Source of the DNA: Spongilla lacustris
Lineage: Eukaryota > Porifera > Demospongiae > Spongillida > Spongillidae
Assembly (NCBI GenBank): GCA_949361645.1
Contig: OX442419.1
Coordinates: 598,001-662,000 of the forward strand
Length of the DNA: 64,000 nt
Direction: 5' to 3'
In this document: positions 35,033 to 57,100 of the stretch, piece after piece
Numbering within the stretch: position 1 is the first letter of the stretch
Layout of the letters: each line of letters starts with the position of its first letter
Notes under the pieces: model-generated
What the model was told of the DNA's origin: nothing
Database searches by the model: none
What the model saw: only the letters and a program-made list of their open reading frames with translations
Translations under genes and position numbers: made by a program

Positions 35033-35654
35033 GGTTTAGTTGGATCAGGTTCTTGCTATTAAAGGAGAAGAGGCGGTATAAAAGGGCGTAGACTGCTCAA
35101 TTTTTGACCGGCCAGCCGGTTTTAAAAGCGGCCAAATATGGCGTTCTGTGAACCGTATCCGGGTACTGCTACACAGTGACACGTCTACTAAAACACACAC
35201 AGTCCAGTAAAACTGTAGTCTCGTACCCAGACCCTCAACCGCAGCTGCGGATGGATTACATCACCGCTACGCGGAAAGACCATTGGGCGGTCCTTAATTA
35301 ATTCACTCATACCCCTGTCACGCGCTGCGGGTTGCAGTGCGGTGATGTCACCGCTTTCTTGACTTGAGGTTCTGCGAACGAAATGCGTGTAATGTGCGCC
35401 AATGAAGCGCTAATAAATAACAGAAGAATATTGCACAGCAGTTCAGCAGGAGACTTGGTTCCGTATCTGCCTATAGCTAGTTCTGTGCGTACTACATTGT
35501 AAAAGACTGAATGTGTTTGTTGGCTTTGTATGGGCTGCTTTAGTTTATATGGAAAGGTAAACTGTGCAGCAGTTGGATGATGTAGAAAAAAAAATTAAAT
35601 CACGTGTTCAAAGTGGAGAAGGAATGGAGCTGGTTTCTATGTTCTCAGGACTAA

Positions 35655-35865
35655 CTTCCAACTGCCACAACAACCACTCCCACATCAGACACAGCCTCAC
35701 TCCCAGCAGCCACAACCACTCCATCATCAGACACAGCCTCACTCCCAACAGCCTCAACCACTCCATCATCAGACACAGCCTCACTCCCAACAGCCTCAAC
35801 CACTCCATCATCAGACACATGCAGCCTCACTCCCAGCAGCCTCAACCACTCCATCATGCAGCCTC
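35655..35865. repeat. 42-bp minisatellite, about 5 copies
   Basis: Unit on the - strand contains GTGTCTGATGATGGAGTGGT and TGAGGCTGTTGGGAGTGAGG; internal to the long-TIR element. The ORFs across it on both strands are repeat artefacts. Confidence 0.85.
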
Positions 35866-35939
35866 ACTCCCGGCAGCCACAGGGCAGGCTCACTTAGAGG
35901 AACCTCAATCTCTTGCTCAGCAACCACTCACTAGCTTAC

Positions 35940-36251
35940 TGCTGTTGCTCCCTTCTTAGTGAGCGCATCAACCTGGTCCTTCATCAATGCCCTTACTCAC
36001 TTAGGGGACTAACAACTTACTACCAAGATCGATCCACTCCTCCCCCTTCGCCTGTCAAAAATTGCTGGCAAAAGCCAGTAGCACAACGACTTTCCCGACC
36101 CAGTCGGAAGACTAACGAACACATCCTGACCCATCACGAAACTTTCTATAACCAAGCGTTGCTCTGGAGTATCGCTATCGTAGCCAAGTGCCTGAGCAGC
36201 TAAACATACGTCCATGTTGAGCGCGTGACTTTCATGTATGAATTCTATCAA
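35940..36251 (-). pseudogene. RecQ-type helicase N-terminal fragment carried by a TIR element
   Basis: The - strand frame from 36251 encodes an N-terminal helicase segment with the Q-motif-like QRLVIESF, Walker A LPTGSGKSLCYW, and ILVVS. After a short interruption (stop and about 15 bp resembling a mini-intron) the next frame reads ALMKDQVDALTKKG, the continuation seen in RecQ helicases (motif Ia). About 100 residues of a family usually over 500; DEAH and later motifs are absent. Captured or relic sequence inside the 35216-36416 element. Confidence 0.75.
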
Positions 36252-36777
36252 AAATGCAAATCACCGCATGCCTGCAATTTGATTGTCCCGTTGAAAATCC
36301 AACGGCGGGACCGCCCACTGGTCACAAAAGAGTAAGCAAATTCTCCAGACCCTCTTTCCGCGTAGCGGTGATGTAATCCATCCGCAGCTGCGGTTGAGGG
36401 TCTGGGTACGAGACTAGTAAAACTGCTCATAACTCGAACGCGTCCTTTGTACTATTAATGTAATTACCGGGCACGTGGCTTCTTCAAGAGTTCTTGCGGG
36501 TCACTACTTGGCAAGCCAAAAGCAAGTAGCTATGCTCGTGTACTGCACAACATCTAGTAATAATTTTGCTTGCACTCCATGCATGCAGGCTCATCCATGC
36601 CTTTACCTGTGCTGGCATGTTGCCATCTCAGTTCATGAACTTTTGCAAGTTTGCAGAGATAGGTGTAGTGTCATATAAATACATCCATTCAGGTAGGTAT
36701 AGATAACTAACTACTAATACGTTGGTGATTGATGTGTAAGGTTGTAATCTGGTTCTTAACTATACATAGACAGACAG

Positions 36778-38465
36778 TACCAGCAAATTGTAGAAGAATC
36801 TATGATTGCAGCAGTGCAACGTGTGAAGGCAAACCCTGAGTACGCCACAAGTGGAGAGGTATGATGTGTTTTATCATGGTTTATACAATCGATTTAATTT
36901 ATTTGTTTATAACAGTGGGTCATCACTGATGCACGGCATGATTCTAGTGCAAATGCATACCACTCAACAGTACCCTGTATGGTTGGCAGGTGCGTGTATG
37001 CATGTTTGTACTCTGTGTTAATATATTTTTGCAAAGCAGTACACGTAGGATTGTTGGGATCACCACTCTCTCTAGACCAGAGCATAGAGTAGCTCAGACT
37101 AGAGAGGTGGCATGTACGAAAGTTGTCTTACCCCAAGTTATAGCCAGAGGTTTGTGTTATTATTTTCAATATTTACACATACATATATGCATCCAATTTA
37201 TAATGTAGGGTTGAACGTCACAGAGGTAGCCCATGACTACCAGTCCACCATAAAGACGTATGTTGAACAACTTGGATTGGTCAATTCTTATGACACATGG
37301 CATGGTATGGTATCAAATTTTATTTGGTGTGTATTGATTGCAATCATGCAGGCACGAAGAATGTGGCTAAAGAGCTGAAGAAGATCTGTGCTGGGACTGT
37401 TAAAACTAGAGATAAGACGTGGTTTGCAGAACTTTCATACAAGGGTATGAGCTGCGCTGTCCTTTTCTTTTTCAGCAAGGAGTACCAACATGCACCTGTA
37501 ATCATTTAATGTATTGATCCTTTTTTTTTTCAGCAAGGAGTACCAAAGTACACCTGTACTGGTGCATGAAGAACTGTGCCGGCAACCCTGACATTCTATG
37601 CAACATGATTATGAATATAAGCCAGCACTTTCAGATACAGATGTGCATGCATACATGTGTAGTGTGCATTTTATACATGCAACAATGATGGTCTGGTCGT
37701 TGTGTGTGTGTGAATGTTTTTTTTTTTGGTTGCTTCCACTAGGGTCACCACCTTAATTGCCACTCAGAAAGTCGTTGTCACCAGCCAGGTTACCACCCAA
37801 AGAGGAAGATTCTGACTATGCCTGAAGCCATTCAAGCATATGAGGATGCACTGCAGAGAACCCTTATCTACCGCTTTGCTGAGTCATTCTGTCGTGTATG
37901 CAGCTTTATGAAGGCATTGCTAGTTATATCTAAATTAGGTCCTTTTTCCAGTGTTGAGACACCTTCTGGATGGAGTCATTTAACCACCAGCTACTAACCT
38001 ACCTGCCCAAGAGGATATACTTCCATACTAACACCTTTAAAATGAGGATGAACCTGGCTGTGATGGATTGGGTGAGTTTGTGCATGTGATGGTTGTGAAC
38101 AATATGACCACTTCTTTTAGAATGAAAACACACAACGGGCATCAACAAATCATGGTGAATACCTTGATGTTCGCCGACCGGACCATCATAGCACTTACAA
38201 TGTATTAAAGAAGAAAACCTTTCAATTCGTACGTAACATCTGGAATGCGTACATCCTGAAGAATATCTCATCTTTACAGTAGGTTTACATGTAGCTAATG
38301 ATGGCAACAAATCCTTATACAATTCACCCTTATACTAGGTCACTTGAGGAGGAGGATGATGCAAATGACGAGTTGGTGTCACCCGATGATTCATCTTTAT
38401 TAGATGAAGAGTATGTGGACAGTGAAAGCGAAGAATACCAAGAGGATGATGATAATGATTCATGA
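36778..38465 (+). pseudogene. Multi-exon DDE-type transposase, probably degenerate
   Basis: Probable exons: 36778-36858, 36916-36989, 37040-37149, 37209-37304, 37352-37444, 37534-about 37632, 37743-37895, about 37957-38070, about 38121-38280, 38339-38465. Joined segments contain VITDARHDSSANAYHSTV, GLNVTEVAHDYQSTI, SYDTWH, CMKNCAGNPD, WMESFNHQLLTYLPKR and an acidic C-terminal tail. D..RHDS, DxWH and ESFN resemble the DDE core of a transposase family common in sponges, cnidarians and fish (superfamily not certain). Problems: the exon at 37534 lacks a GT donor, and an in-frame TGA follows the acceptor at 37950-37951, so the copy may be dead. No start codon is assigned; the 1.2-kb element sits just upstream. 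Confidence 0.6.
37471..37548 (+). repeat. 58-bp tandem duplication of a 3' splice site
   Basis: TTTTCAGCAAGGAGTACCAA occurs at about 37469 and again 58 bp later (CAG at 37531-37533); the second copy fits the exon phase. Confidence 0.7.
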
Positions 38466-38636
38466 AGTTGTAAGGTATGGATATGTATTGTGAAATAGTA
38501 CATGCTATCCTATATCTGTAAGGTGATATTTAATACACTCGTAGCTGTGCATGTACTGCTCCGAGAATATGTTCATATGTGTACCATACATTGGGATCTC
38601 ACAATATCCTCACTAGGTTTTTGACATTAATACATT

Positions 38637-38667
<31 letters not shown>

Positions 38668-39735
38668 AGATGCATCAACATACATGTGGGTGTGGGTGTT
38701 TGTTTATGTGTGTTTGCTAACTTGTCTTGCACCACACCTTCTATAATGAGCTACATTTGATGGGCCCACAAGGCTTTATTTAGAGTCATCATCAAGAATG
38801 AAATTGTTTGTGACTCACCCCACTCCACCTATACCACCTTCACTACCTCCACCTCCACCCATACTCACATATTCATATCCCTACCCACATCCATACCTCC
38901 ACCCATACACCTCACCCTCATTTGTATATACATTCACCCATAGTCACACCTCCACCCATACTCATACTTACACCCAAACTCACATGCCATTCATACCTCC
39001 CCTCCACCCACTCATACCTCAACTCACACTTGCACCTTTACCCATACATACACCACCCATACTCATCACACCTCCACCCACATTCACACTCACACTCACA
39101 TCCTCAACCTCTCACACTGGCCTTCACCTCAATGATCTGCTTCTGAAATACCTATATACATATCTTTACTTGTTTCATTTTGTGGAACATCAGTTATCAA
39201 TGTTTGTGCCATTGCCAGCATACCAACGGGGAAACAACTGAAGCACGTGAAGATGTGGCTGGAGATAGCAAGCGAATCAGGGCCAGGGGTAGCAATACGT
39301 AACGCTATGTTTGTTACAGCCTTCTTTTTGTGTTTCATTGTGATGTTTTGTTCGTCAGTTTATACCTGGCCTGGGTGATGGTAATATAAGAAGGCGTAAG
39401 AGTAAGAGAGACGTATGCGATTTACAGCGCACATCGTTACCGCTTCAAGTAACAGTTCTAGTGCTCGGTGAACAGATTCGACGATGAAAGTAAAAGTCTA
39501 TATAGGATCAGTCGAGACTCAGTACAATGAACTAGGCCTGTATAGTACTCGCACGTCCTGTTGTAGCGCACAACGTACGTGTGGCATGGATCGCAGAGAA
39601 CTCGATCACGATCGGCCTATACTGGTGTATTTCTTTTGTGAAAAGCTACATAGATAACCAATTGCCTCTGTGTTTTTTGGTCCAAAAAGTAACAGGGTAA
39701 CCGATTGAAAACGCAACTACAAAACGACCAACCTT
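38466..39735. other. 3' part of the DDE transposon, low complexity
   Basis: Holds a poly-C run (about 38640-38667) and a CA-rich CACCCATACTCATAC repeat field at about 38800-39120. No supported gene. Confidence 0.5.
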
Positions 39736-40061
39736 TCGCCATTTAGTCATGACGTATTTGAGGAAAGCCCCCGAGCAGTCTAGCGCCTTTTATAGCGGGT
39801 TCTGCGCATCGGTTCGCGCAGCGCAATGGTAACTATTTACGTGGCAACCAGGTGCAGGTGGAGGGGAGGGGCACTATAAGAAAGAGGCTCTTGGTCAACA
39901 CACCAGACACAAAATGTCATAAAAATATAACGTTGTATGTATAAGCTTGTAGCTTGAAATCACAAAAATTCCAAATGTATGCTGCAGGCGCCAAATATTG
40001 ATGCAAACCAAGTAAGAAATTGACCTATTAAAATAGCAATTGCAAGAGGCAAGTACTGAGT

Positions 40062-40423
40062 ATGGTGGATCTTAAAGTGGCAGCTGTCATGTTGGTGCCT
40101 TCAGACGTCTGCTCTGCAACTTCAAAGGATCACCTTCTTGCTGCAGTGAATGCTTACAATGCCAAGGTGAGCCAGCCAGATGCCATCTCAATTGAAAGTG
40201 TACTTGATGTTCCACCTCGCCAGCACTCACTGTCCTCTCACACTGAAGAAGCTGGCTTCAATTCGCTCTTTTCAGATGCCAGCACTGTGACAAAGGCCAG
40301 ATTGCATGCTATTTCAGTACCCCAAGCCCATGCATGGCTTAAAGTGCAGCCTTCAGTGATGGTCTGTACGCAAAGGTCCGCGCTGACTCTGAGGTCATGG
40401 AAAGGGTCCATTGTGAGATTTTA
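40062..40423 (+). pseudogene. RT-element C-terminal fragment at the end of duplication copy 2
   Basis: The open frame contains HLLAAVNAYNA, DAISIESVL and TKARLHAISVPQAHAWL, aligning with HLIHAVELFNS, EAISIENML and DRARLLSVSSPHAASW of the ORF at 54133-57309. The start of the fragment also matches 22860-22920 in the relic of copy 1, so the retroelement belonged to the duplicated unit. Confidence 0.75.
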
Positions 40424-40485
40424 ACTCCATGAAACCTTTTAAAACGTGTAGTTTTACATCAGCATTAATGTACTTTCAATAGGTT

Positions 40486-40554
40486 CTGGGAACGAGATCA
40501 GAGGTGCCATTCTAGTCTCGTTCCCAGTAGGGCCCTGCAGTCTGGGCACGAGAC
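40486..40554. other. TIR-like fragments directly upstream of OPLAH
   Basis: CTGGGAACGAGA (40486-40497), TAGTCTCGTTCCCAG (40513-40527) and CTGGGCACGAGAC (40542-40554) are variants of the TAGTCTCGTACCCAG terminus found elsewhere in the window. They end 10 bp before the OPLAH ATG, so the leader is transposon-derived. Confidence 0.5.
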
Positions 40555-40564
40555 AAACTGTATC

Positions 40565-51757
<11,193 letters not shown>

Positions 51758-52012
51758 GCTGTCATGTGCTGATCATGTGCTGATCATGTGATTTATATTA
51801 TTTTGTTTCAATGAGAATAGTTATTGTAATACACACTTATGTTATGCTCATAAATGGGTCAGTGTACATGTATGTTTGCAGCAATTAAACTAACTCATAA
51901 TCCAGGCCACTGAAACATTGTACGTGTGTATGAAAATGCGAACTTAAAAAAAATTAATCTACTTTTGAACCATTGTCGGAGGATATAAAAAATGTCCCCC
52001 TGGAAAAAGTGT

Positions 52013-52175
52013 CCCCCCGGACAATATACCCTAGGTTATATTGTCCCCCGGACAATATACCCTAGGATATATTGTCCCCCGGACAATATACCCTAGGATA
52101 TATTGTCCCCCGGACAATATACCCTAGGATATATTGTCCCCCGGACAATATACCCTAGGATATATTGTCCCCCCC
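52013..52175. repeat. 31-bp near-palindromic tandem repeat, about 5 copies
   Basis: Unit CCCCCGGACAATATACCC then TAGGATATATTGT; related single units sit at 53190-53335 and 53661-53705 on the other side of the element. Confidence 0.9.
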
Positions 52176-53329
52176 CTTCCCCATAGTATAGTAGCACAAC
52201 AAAGGGGGTGGAGGTGGGGTTACGGGGTATCAGAATGGGACTGAGAAGGGTGGGAGGTAGTCTATATAACCTAGGTGGTTGTACTCTGTATGGTAGTTAT
52301 CCAACTGGGTATTCCAAAGACCAAAAGCGATCATTCGGAAGAAAAGCGAAGCTTAACTTTAACCTGGTGTCTATTATCATGCATGCCTCTTCGGTTTTGG
52401 TAGAAGAACGGCGATGGATCGAGGAGAGTAACTCATTAACAACAGCAGAAGAAGAGCGTCATCGCGTCATCATAAGTGCTAACTGTCATGTATCTGCTGA
52501 AGGTAAGCATCGAGGTGATATATATACAGTGTATGTCGGAGCTGGCGGCTAGATCCATTAGAAACTGTATACTGTAAATGTATTTGAACGCAAAGTACGA
52601 TTGATAATAGGTCCTGTTTTACTATCAAACTACTGATAATTATGTTTGCATTTGGGGAGGGACAAAACTCTGTAGAAGGTTACCTCGAGATTTTTCTGGG
52701 AAGATATGATTGATGATATATACGTCAGTTTGAAATCTTGTGATACCTGCCGGCGAGCTAATGACACCAACTTTTCCACCCTATTCAGTCTAAAGCGTGG
52801 ATCCAGGCAAAATTGCAATCACATACTTAAGTTTTGTGTATGTGTCATGCAGCCCCCAAGTTAATATTATTTAAAAAATACTTTTATTAGAAAGCTCAAT
52901 ATGCATTTCATTGGGGCAAATGCAATAGAAATCCTCTCAGTTGGCTCTATTCCATGGTCTGCAAGTTACCGCACTATAGTGTTAACCTTTCGCGTGGAAC
53001 GACAGGAATTCATACAAATCCTACATGTATCCAACAGTCATTGGTTAACTTGCATGATCTATATGTGAGCCTGGAGTAGTAAATATTTTTGACAGCATGA
53101 GTGGAAAGGACGGTTAAGGACCTACCCACCAGAGCGAAGGAACAAACAACATCACGCGGTCTGTACTCCACTAATTCTCAGAGGGGGACAATATAACCTA
53201 GATTATAGCGTCCGGGTGGGGGGACAGTTTCACCAGGGGTGGGACATTATATGCTAGGGTATATTGTCCGTGGGGGACAATATAGCCTAGGCTATATTGT
53301 CCGGGGGACATTATACTCTAGGCTATAGA

Positions 53330-53661
53330 CCCCTTGCCTTGTCATCCCGGGAATGATCAAAACATTAGCGGCCATATTGTTTTGGCCCAAAATGTGTGCG
53401 TTATTTAGAATTTGTGTTTTCATTACGGTGAATGATGTAATAATAACAACTTAGACTGATGAAAAATCACGGCCTAATAATTGTATTCATAAGTCTTAGC
53501 ACGAATGAAATGGTTTGGGTTGTTGCGGGCATACAATTATAGTGTTAGATTTAAGTCATCGTCGTCGTAGATACACAAATTTCTAAATAACGCACACGTT
53601 TTGGTCCAAAACAATATGGCCGCTAATGTTTTGATCCTTCCCGGGATGACACGGCAAGGGG
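53330..53661. mobile_element. MITE with about 90-bp inverted repeats nested in the palindromic array
   Basis: Arms 53330-53422 and about 53573-53661 are near-perfect inverted repeats (CATTAGCGGCCATATTGTTT on both). Flanks GCTATAGA and GCTATATT match at 6 of 8. It split one of the palindromic units. Confidence 0.75.
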
Positions 53662-53728
53662 GCTATATTGTCCGGGGGGACAATATAAGGGGGGACAATA
53701 TATACTACGACACCGTGATGGTTAAATT

Positions 53729-53931
53729 GTGTGTCTAATTGCATTTTCCCATTCGGCATACATCTCTGCACTATTTATAATCCAAGACAAACAATTACGT
53801 GATGCAATAATGACCTCAGCCCAAATATGCGGTCATGCAGTAACTTTTGAATGGTTCAAGTTTAATTGTTTACATACTCCCACACCTATTGTCCACCTTC
53901 TAATGCAATTTTCATTCAGTTCTATGAATGA
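53729..53931 (+). other. Possible leader exon of the RT ORF
   Basis: Open frame ending TCTATGAATGAG|GTAAGATC, a strong donor, in phase with the acceptor at 54131-54132 (ATTGCAG|CTGTCTG). Joining gives continuous frame into the RT protein. No homology recognised. Confidence 0.35.
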
Positions 53932-54132
53932 GGTAAGATCGGTCTAAAATTAGCGATATTTTGAGTTGCCGCGCTAGCGCTGCACAGATAATTAGTTTGA
54001 CTTAAGGCCATAATATGTTGCAAAGTCCCCAATGTTACTTAGTACGAAATTTCACTTCTTAAGTGCAAAGATTTCCACAACCAAAACCAAAATCATTTTA
54101 GAATACAAAAATAATAATACATACAATTGCAG

Positions 54133-57100
54133 CTGTCTGCAACGCCATCACAATCATCCACTTCAATTCTACCTTTGGCACCAGCTGTAGTGCAGCAGTC
54201 ATTGTCCACACTCCCATCATCAACACCTGAGCTCCCATGTCCTACTGGTGAATCCCTCACTCAAGACCATTACATCTTGCCCCTTTCTGTGGACTTTCCA
54301 ATCCCTGTGAGAGGTCCTGTTGCACAGCCAGCTGCAGAAAGAAGGAAGCAATGCTGTGTTCTCGGGTGTCCAGAATTAGTTGCACCTACCATGTGGCGCC
54401 TCCATATGGATAGCCACTTGAGAGGGCTTCTTCCGGGTGCAGTTCCTGATTCATGGCTCTTGGATCAGGGTTTGTCTGTTTGCCATACTTGCGTGAAACT
54501 AGTTTCAACCTCCCACCTTCCTTCACATCAGCAGAAGTGTTTGGCACAACGTTCCACCCCACTGGCACCTGTATTAGATGTTTCACCCAGCCTGTGCTCT
54601 TCCGATTTACCCTCCTTAGATGAGGTATGCAGCCTCAAGTGCCCAACAATACGCTTCGTGCCCTACAAAGCAAGGCTGGCGTTTGCACGAGCCTTCTCAG
54701 CTGCTCTCATGGCTGTCATCTCTGAAAACACAGTGACAGCTTGGTTGAAGCTTTTCATGCTTCCCAAGTGTGTTCTCCCCAGTGCTAAACGTGGTGGGCG
54801 TCACAACAAGCCTGTTTCCATTGAGAGTCTCTGTGCAATGTGGGGGGAGGGTCAATTTAGGGAGCTATGGCTCTTGGCAAAAGCCCGTGCTCCTTGCTCC
54901 AAAAAGCAGCGAGTACCCTTAGATGACACAGTGAAGAAGAGGGTTAACTCAGCAATATCCTTAGCACAGGATGGTCTCTTTGGTAAGGCATGCCAAGCAC
55001 TGGTGTCACCTGGGTTAGCACCTAACAATGCTGAAACATGGAAACTTTTAGTGGCTAAACACCCTGAGTGTCCTTGTCCTTCTGTTCCCAACTTACCACC
55101 CTTTGATACTGTGCTCCCTCATGACTTTAATCTCATGGCTGTTCTTAGGTCCTTTCCAAAGCTAACATCAGCTGGACCGTCAGGGCTTCGCATTCAACAC
55201 ATCATTGATGCATCTGAGGTGCCCCTTCAGACACCCATCCTCCAATCTCTGAGGGCTATCATCAACCTCCTTGCAGCTGGCAGAGCTCCATCTGAGGTTT
55301 CCACTTTTCTTGCCGGTGGCAGTTTAACTGCCCTTAACAAGTCTAAACCTGGTAGTCCCCTTGATGTCAGACCTATTGCTGTAGGTGAAAGCCTACGTCG
55401 CCTAACCAGCAAATGCCTTTGTGCAGTAGTGAAAGGGAAGGCAGCAGAATTTTTCAAACCACATCAGTTTGGTGTTGCTTGCAGCAATGGTGCTGAGAAG
55501 ATTGCCCATGGCTTGAGAGCGTGTGTTAATAAGTATTGGCTGGATGATGACTTCGTGGTCCTAAAGGTGGACATGAAGAATGCCTTCAATTTGGTCTCAC
55601 GGGAGGCTATCCTCTCGGAGTGTAGCAAACACTTCCCTGAGCTGCTCCCTTGGGCCACCTGGTGTTACAGTCAGCACCCCATTTTGTGGCATCCTATGGG
55701 CAGCTTACATTCAGAACAAGGGGTTCAGCAGGGTGATCCTCTTGGTCCTCTGCTCTTCTCCCTGGTTTTAAACAAGGTAGTGTCAGAAATCACCACTAAT
55801 TCTGTGTGTGCAGATTTGTCCTACCATGCCTGGTACCTGGATGATGGTGTGCTGGCTGGTCCCAGGTCTGCTGTTCTTCAAGCTCTCTCCATCATGCAAG
55901 AGATTGGTCCTCCTAATGGTCTCGTTGTAAACTTCCATAAATGTGAGATATTTAGCAAACATGATGTCAGCCTTTTCCCTCCAGAAATGAAAAGATCAAC
56001 ACACCCTAATATTGTCATCTTGGGCATCCCCATTGGTGACAAGGCTTTTTGCTCCACCTTCATTTCGGAGAAACATGAAGAAGCCAAAGCTCTCCTGCTC
56101 AAACTGGAGGAAGTGAGTGCAGTTGACCCACATGTGGCCTTTTCCCTTCTACGTCAATGTGCGGGATTCTGTAAGCTGGCCCACCTTGCTCGTGGCACAC
56201 CACCCTCCCAAGCCATATCAGCCCTTGAGGCCTTTGATCACAACATCCGATCAACCTTCTCCAAGTGCACAGTAGTCGACACCTCCAATCAGGCCTGGCA
56301 ACAGGCGGAGCTCAGCTTAGGCAGGGGTGGCCTGGGCATGCGCTCCCTGAGTCGGCATTCCCCAGCAGCATACATTGCCTCTCTGAGCTCCTCTGGTGCT
56401 GGTCCATTGTCCCAAGAACACCTTATCCATGCAGTAGAGTTGTTTAACTCACTTGTTCCTTCATCTGAGGCGATCAGCATTGAAAATATGTTGACATCCC
56501 CTATCAATCAGAAGGTGCTTTCCAACAAAATAGACAGCCACCTGTTTAATTTACTACTGGAGCAATCATCTCCTGCAGATAGAGCACGCCTTCTCTCTGT
56601 CTCCTCCCCTCATGCTGCATCTTGGGTGTCAGTAATTCCCTCTGAGGGGCTAGGTCTCCATCTCCAGCCTTCAGAGTTCCAGGTGGCGATCAAGTGGTGG
56701 CTGGGCCTAGACACCTCAGGTGGCTCAATTTGTCCCCTGTGTCCTGGAAAAGTGCTGGATCCCCTTGGCCATCATGCACTCACCTGCAAGCGTGGTGGAG
56801 ATGTGGTAACCCGCCATAATAAACTGCGTGACACCCTTACTGAGACCTGTCGCAGGGCCCACTTGAGTGTTAAGGTGGAGGCAGGAAGTAGCCTAACTCA
56901 TGACCATAGCCACACTCGCCCTGCAGACATACTAGTACCCAACTGGTCTTTGGGTAAGCCGGCAGCCTTTGACTTGTCTGTGACGTCACCGCTTAACTCC
57001 AATGTTTTACTTGAAGCGGGACTAGCAGCAGGTCAGGCTGCCAGAGCTACTGAGCTGAGAAAGCATGAAGAAAACGATGCCAAATGCAAGGAGCTAGGTT

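Larger units (their letters stand above)
35216..36416. mobile_element. 1201-bp long-TIR element with perfect 9-bp target duplication
   Basis: Ends TAGTCTCGTACCCAGACCC in inverted orientation extend as near-perfect inverted repeats for about 65 bp (including CAGCTGCGGATGGATTACAT). Direct repeats GTAAAACTG flank it at 35207-35215 and 36417-36425. Long TIRs plus 9-bp duplication is the Mutator-type signature, although the termini match the RING transposon at 14553-19430. It carries a 42-bp minisatellite and a RecQ helicase fragment, no transposase. Confidence 0.9.
35064..39847 (+). mobile_element. About 4.8-kb DDE transposon inserted in duplication copy 2
   Basis: Copy 1 is continuous here (20240-20285). 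The left end contains GGTATAAAAGGGCGTAGACT and the complement of the right end contains GCTATAAAAGGCGCTAGACT; beyond these, both ends share weaker similarity to an AAAT..GGCG block. Exact boundaries and target duplication are uncertain because copy 1 differs by about 20 bp. Transposase-like exons at 36778-38465 run on the + strand. TATAAAAGG in both ends could act as a TATA box. Confidence 0.7.
25359..40090. repeat. Segmental duplication, copy 2 (interrupted)
   Basis: Second copy of the unit at 1-20535, same orientation, offset about 25.36 kb. It lacks the foldback at 9268 and the composite block at 10481-20097 but carries its own insertions at 34136-35032 and about 35064-39847. Homology tails off near 40090, where both copies run into fragments of the same retroelement family. 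Confidence 0.9.
51974..53712. mobile_element. 1.74-kb element with terminal and palindromic subterminal repeats
   Basis: Left end TGTCGGAGGATATA then TGTCCCCC; complement of the right end TGTCGTAGTATATATTGTCC. Both sides carry repeats of a 26-bp near-palindrome centred on CTAG (GACAATATACC / GATATATTGTC). The centre has a 114-codon ORF (52208-52552) with no recognisable domain and a nested MITE. No clear target duplication. Confidence 0.55.

Noticed and set aside
38798..39241. Pro/His/Thr-rich 147-aa ORF
   Set aside because: Low-complexity CACCCATA repeat without splice or start support.
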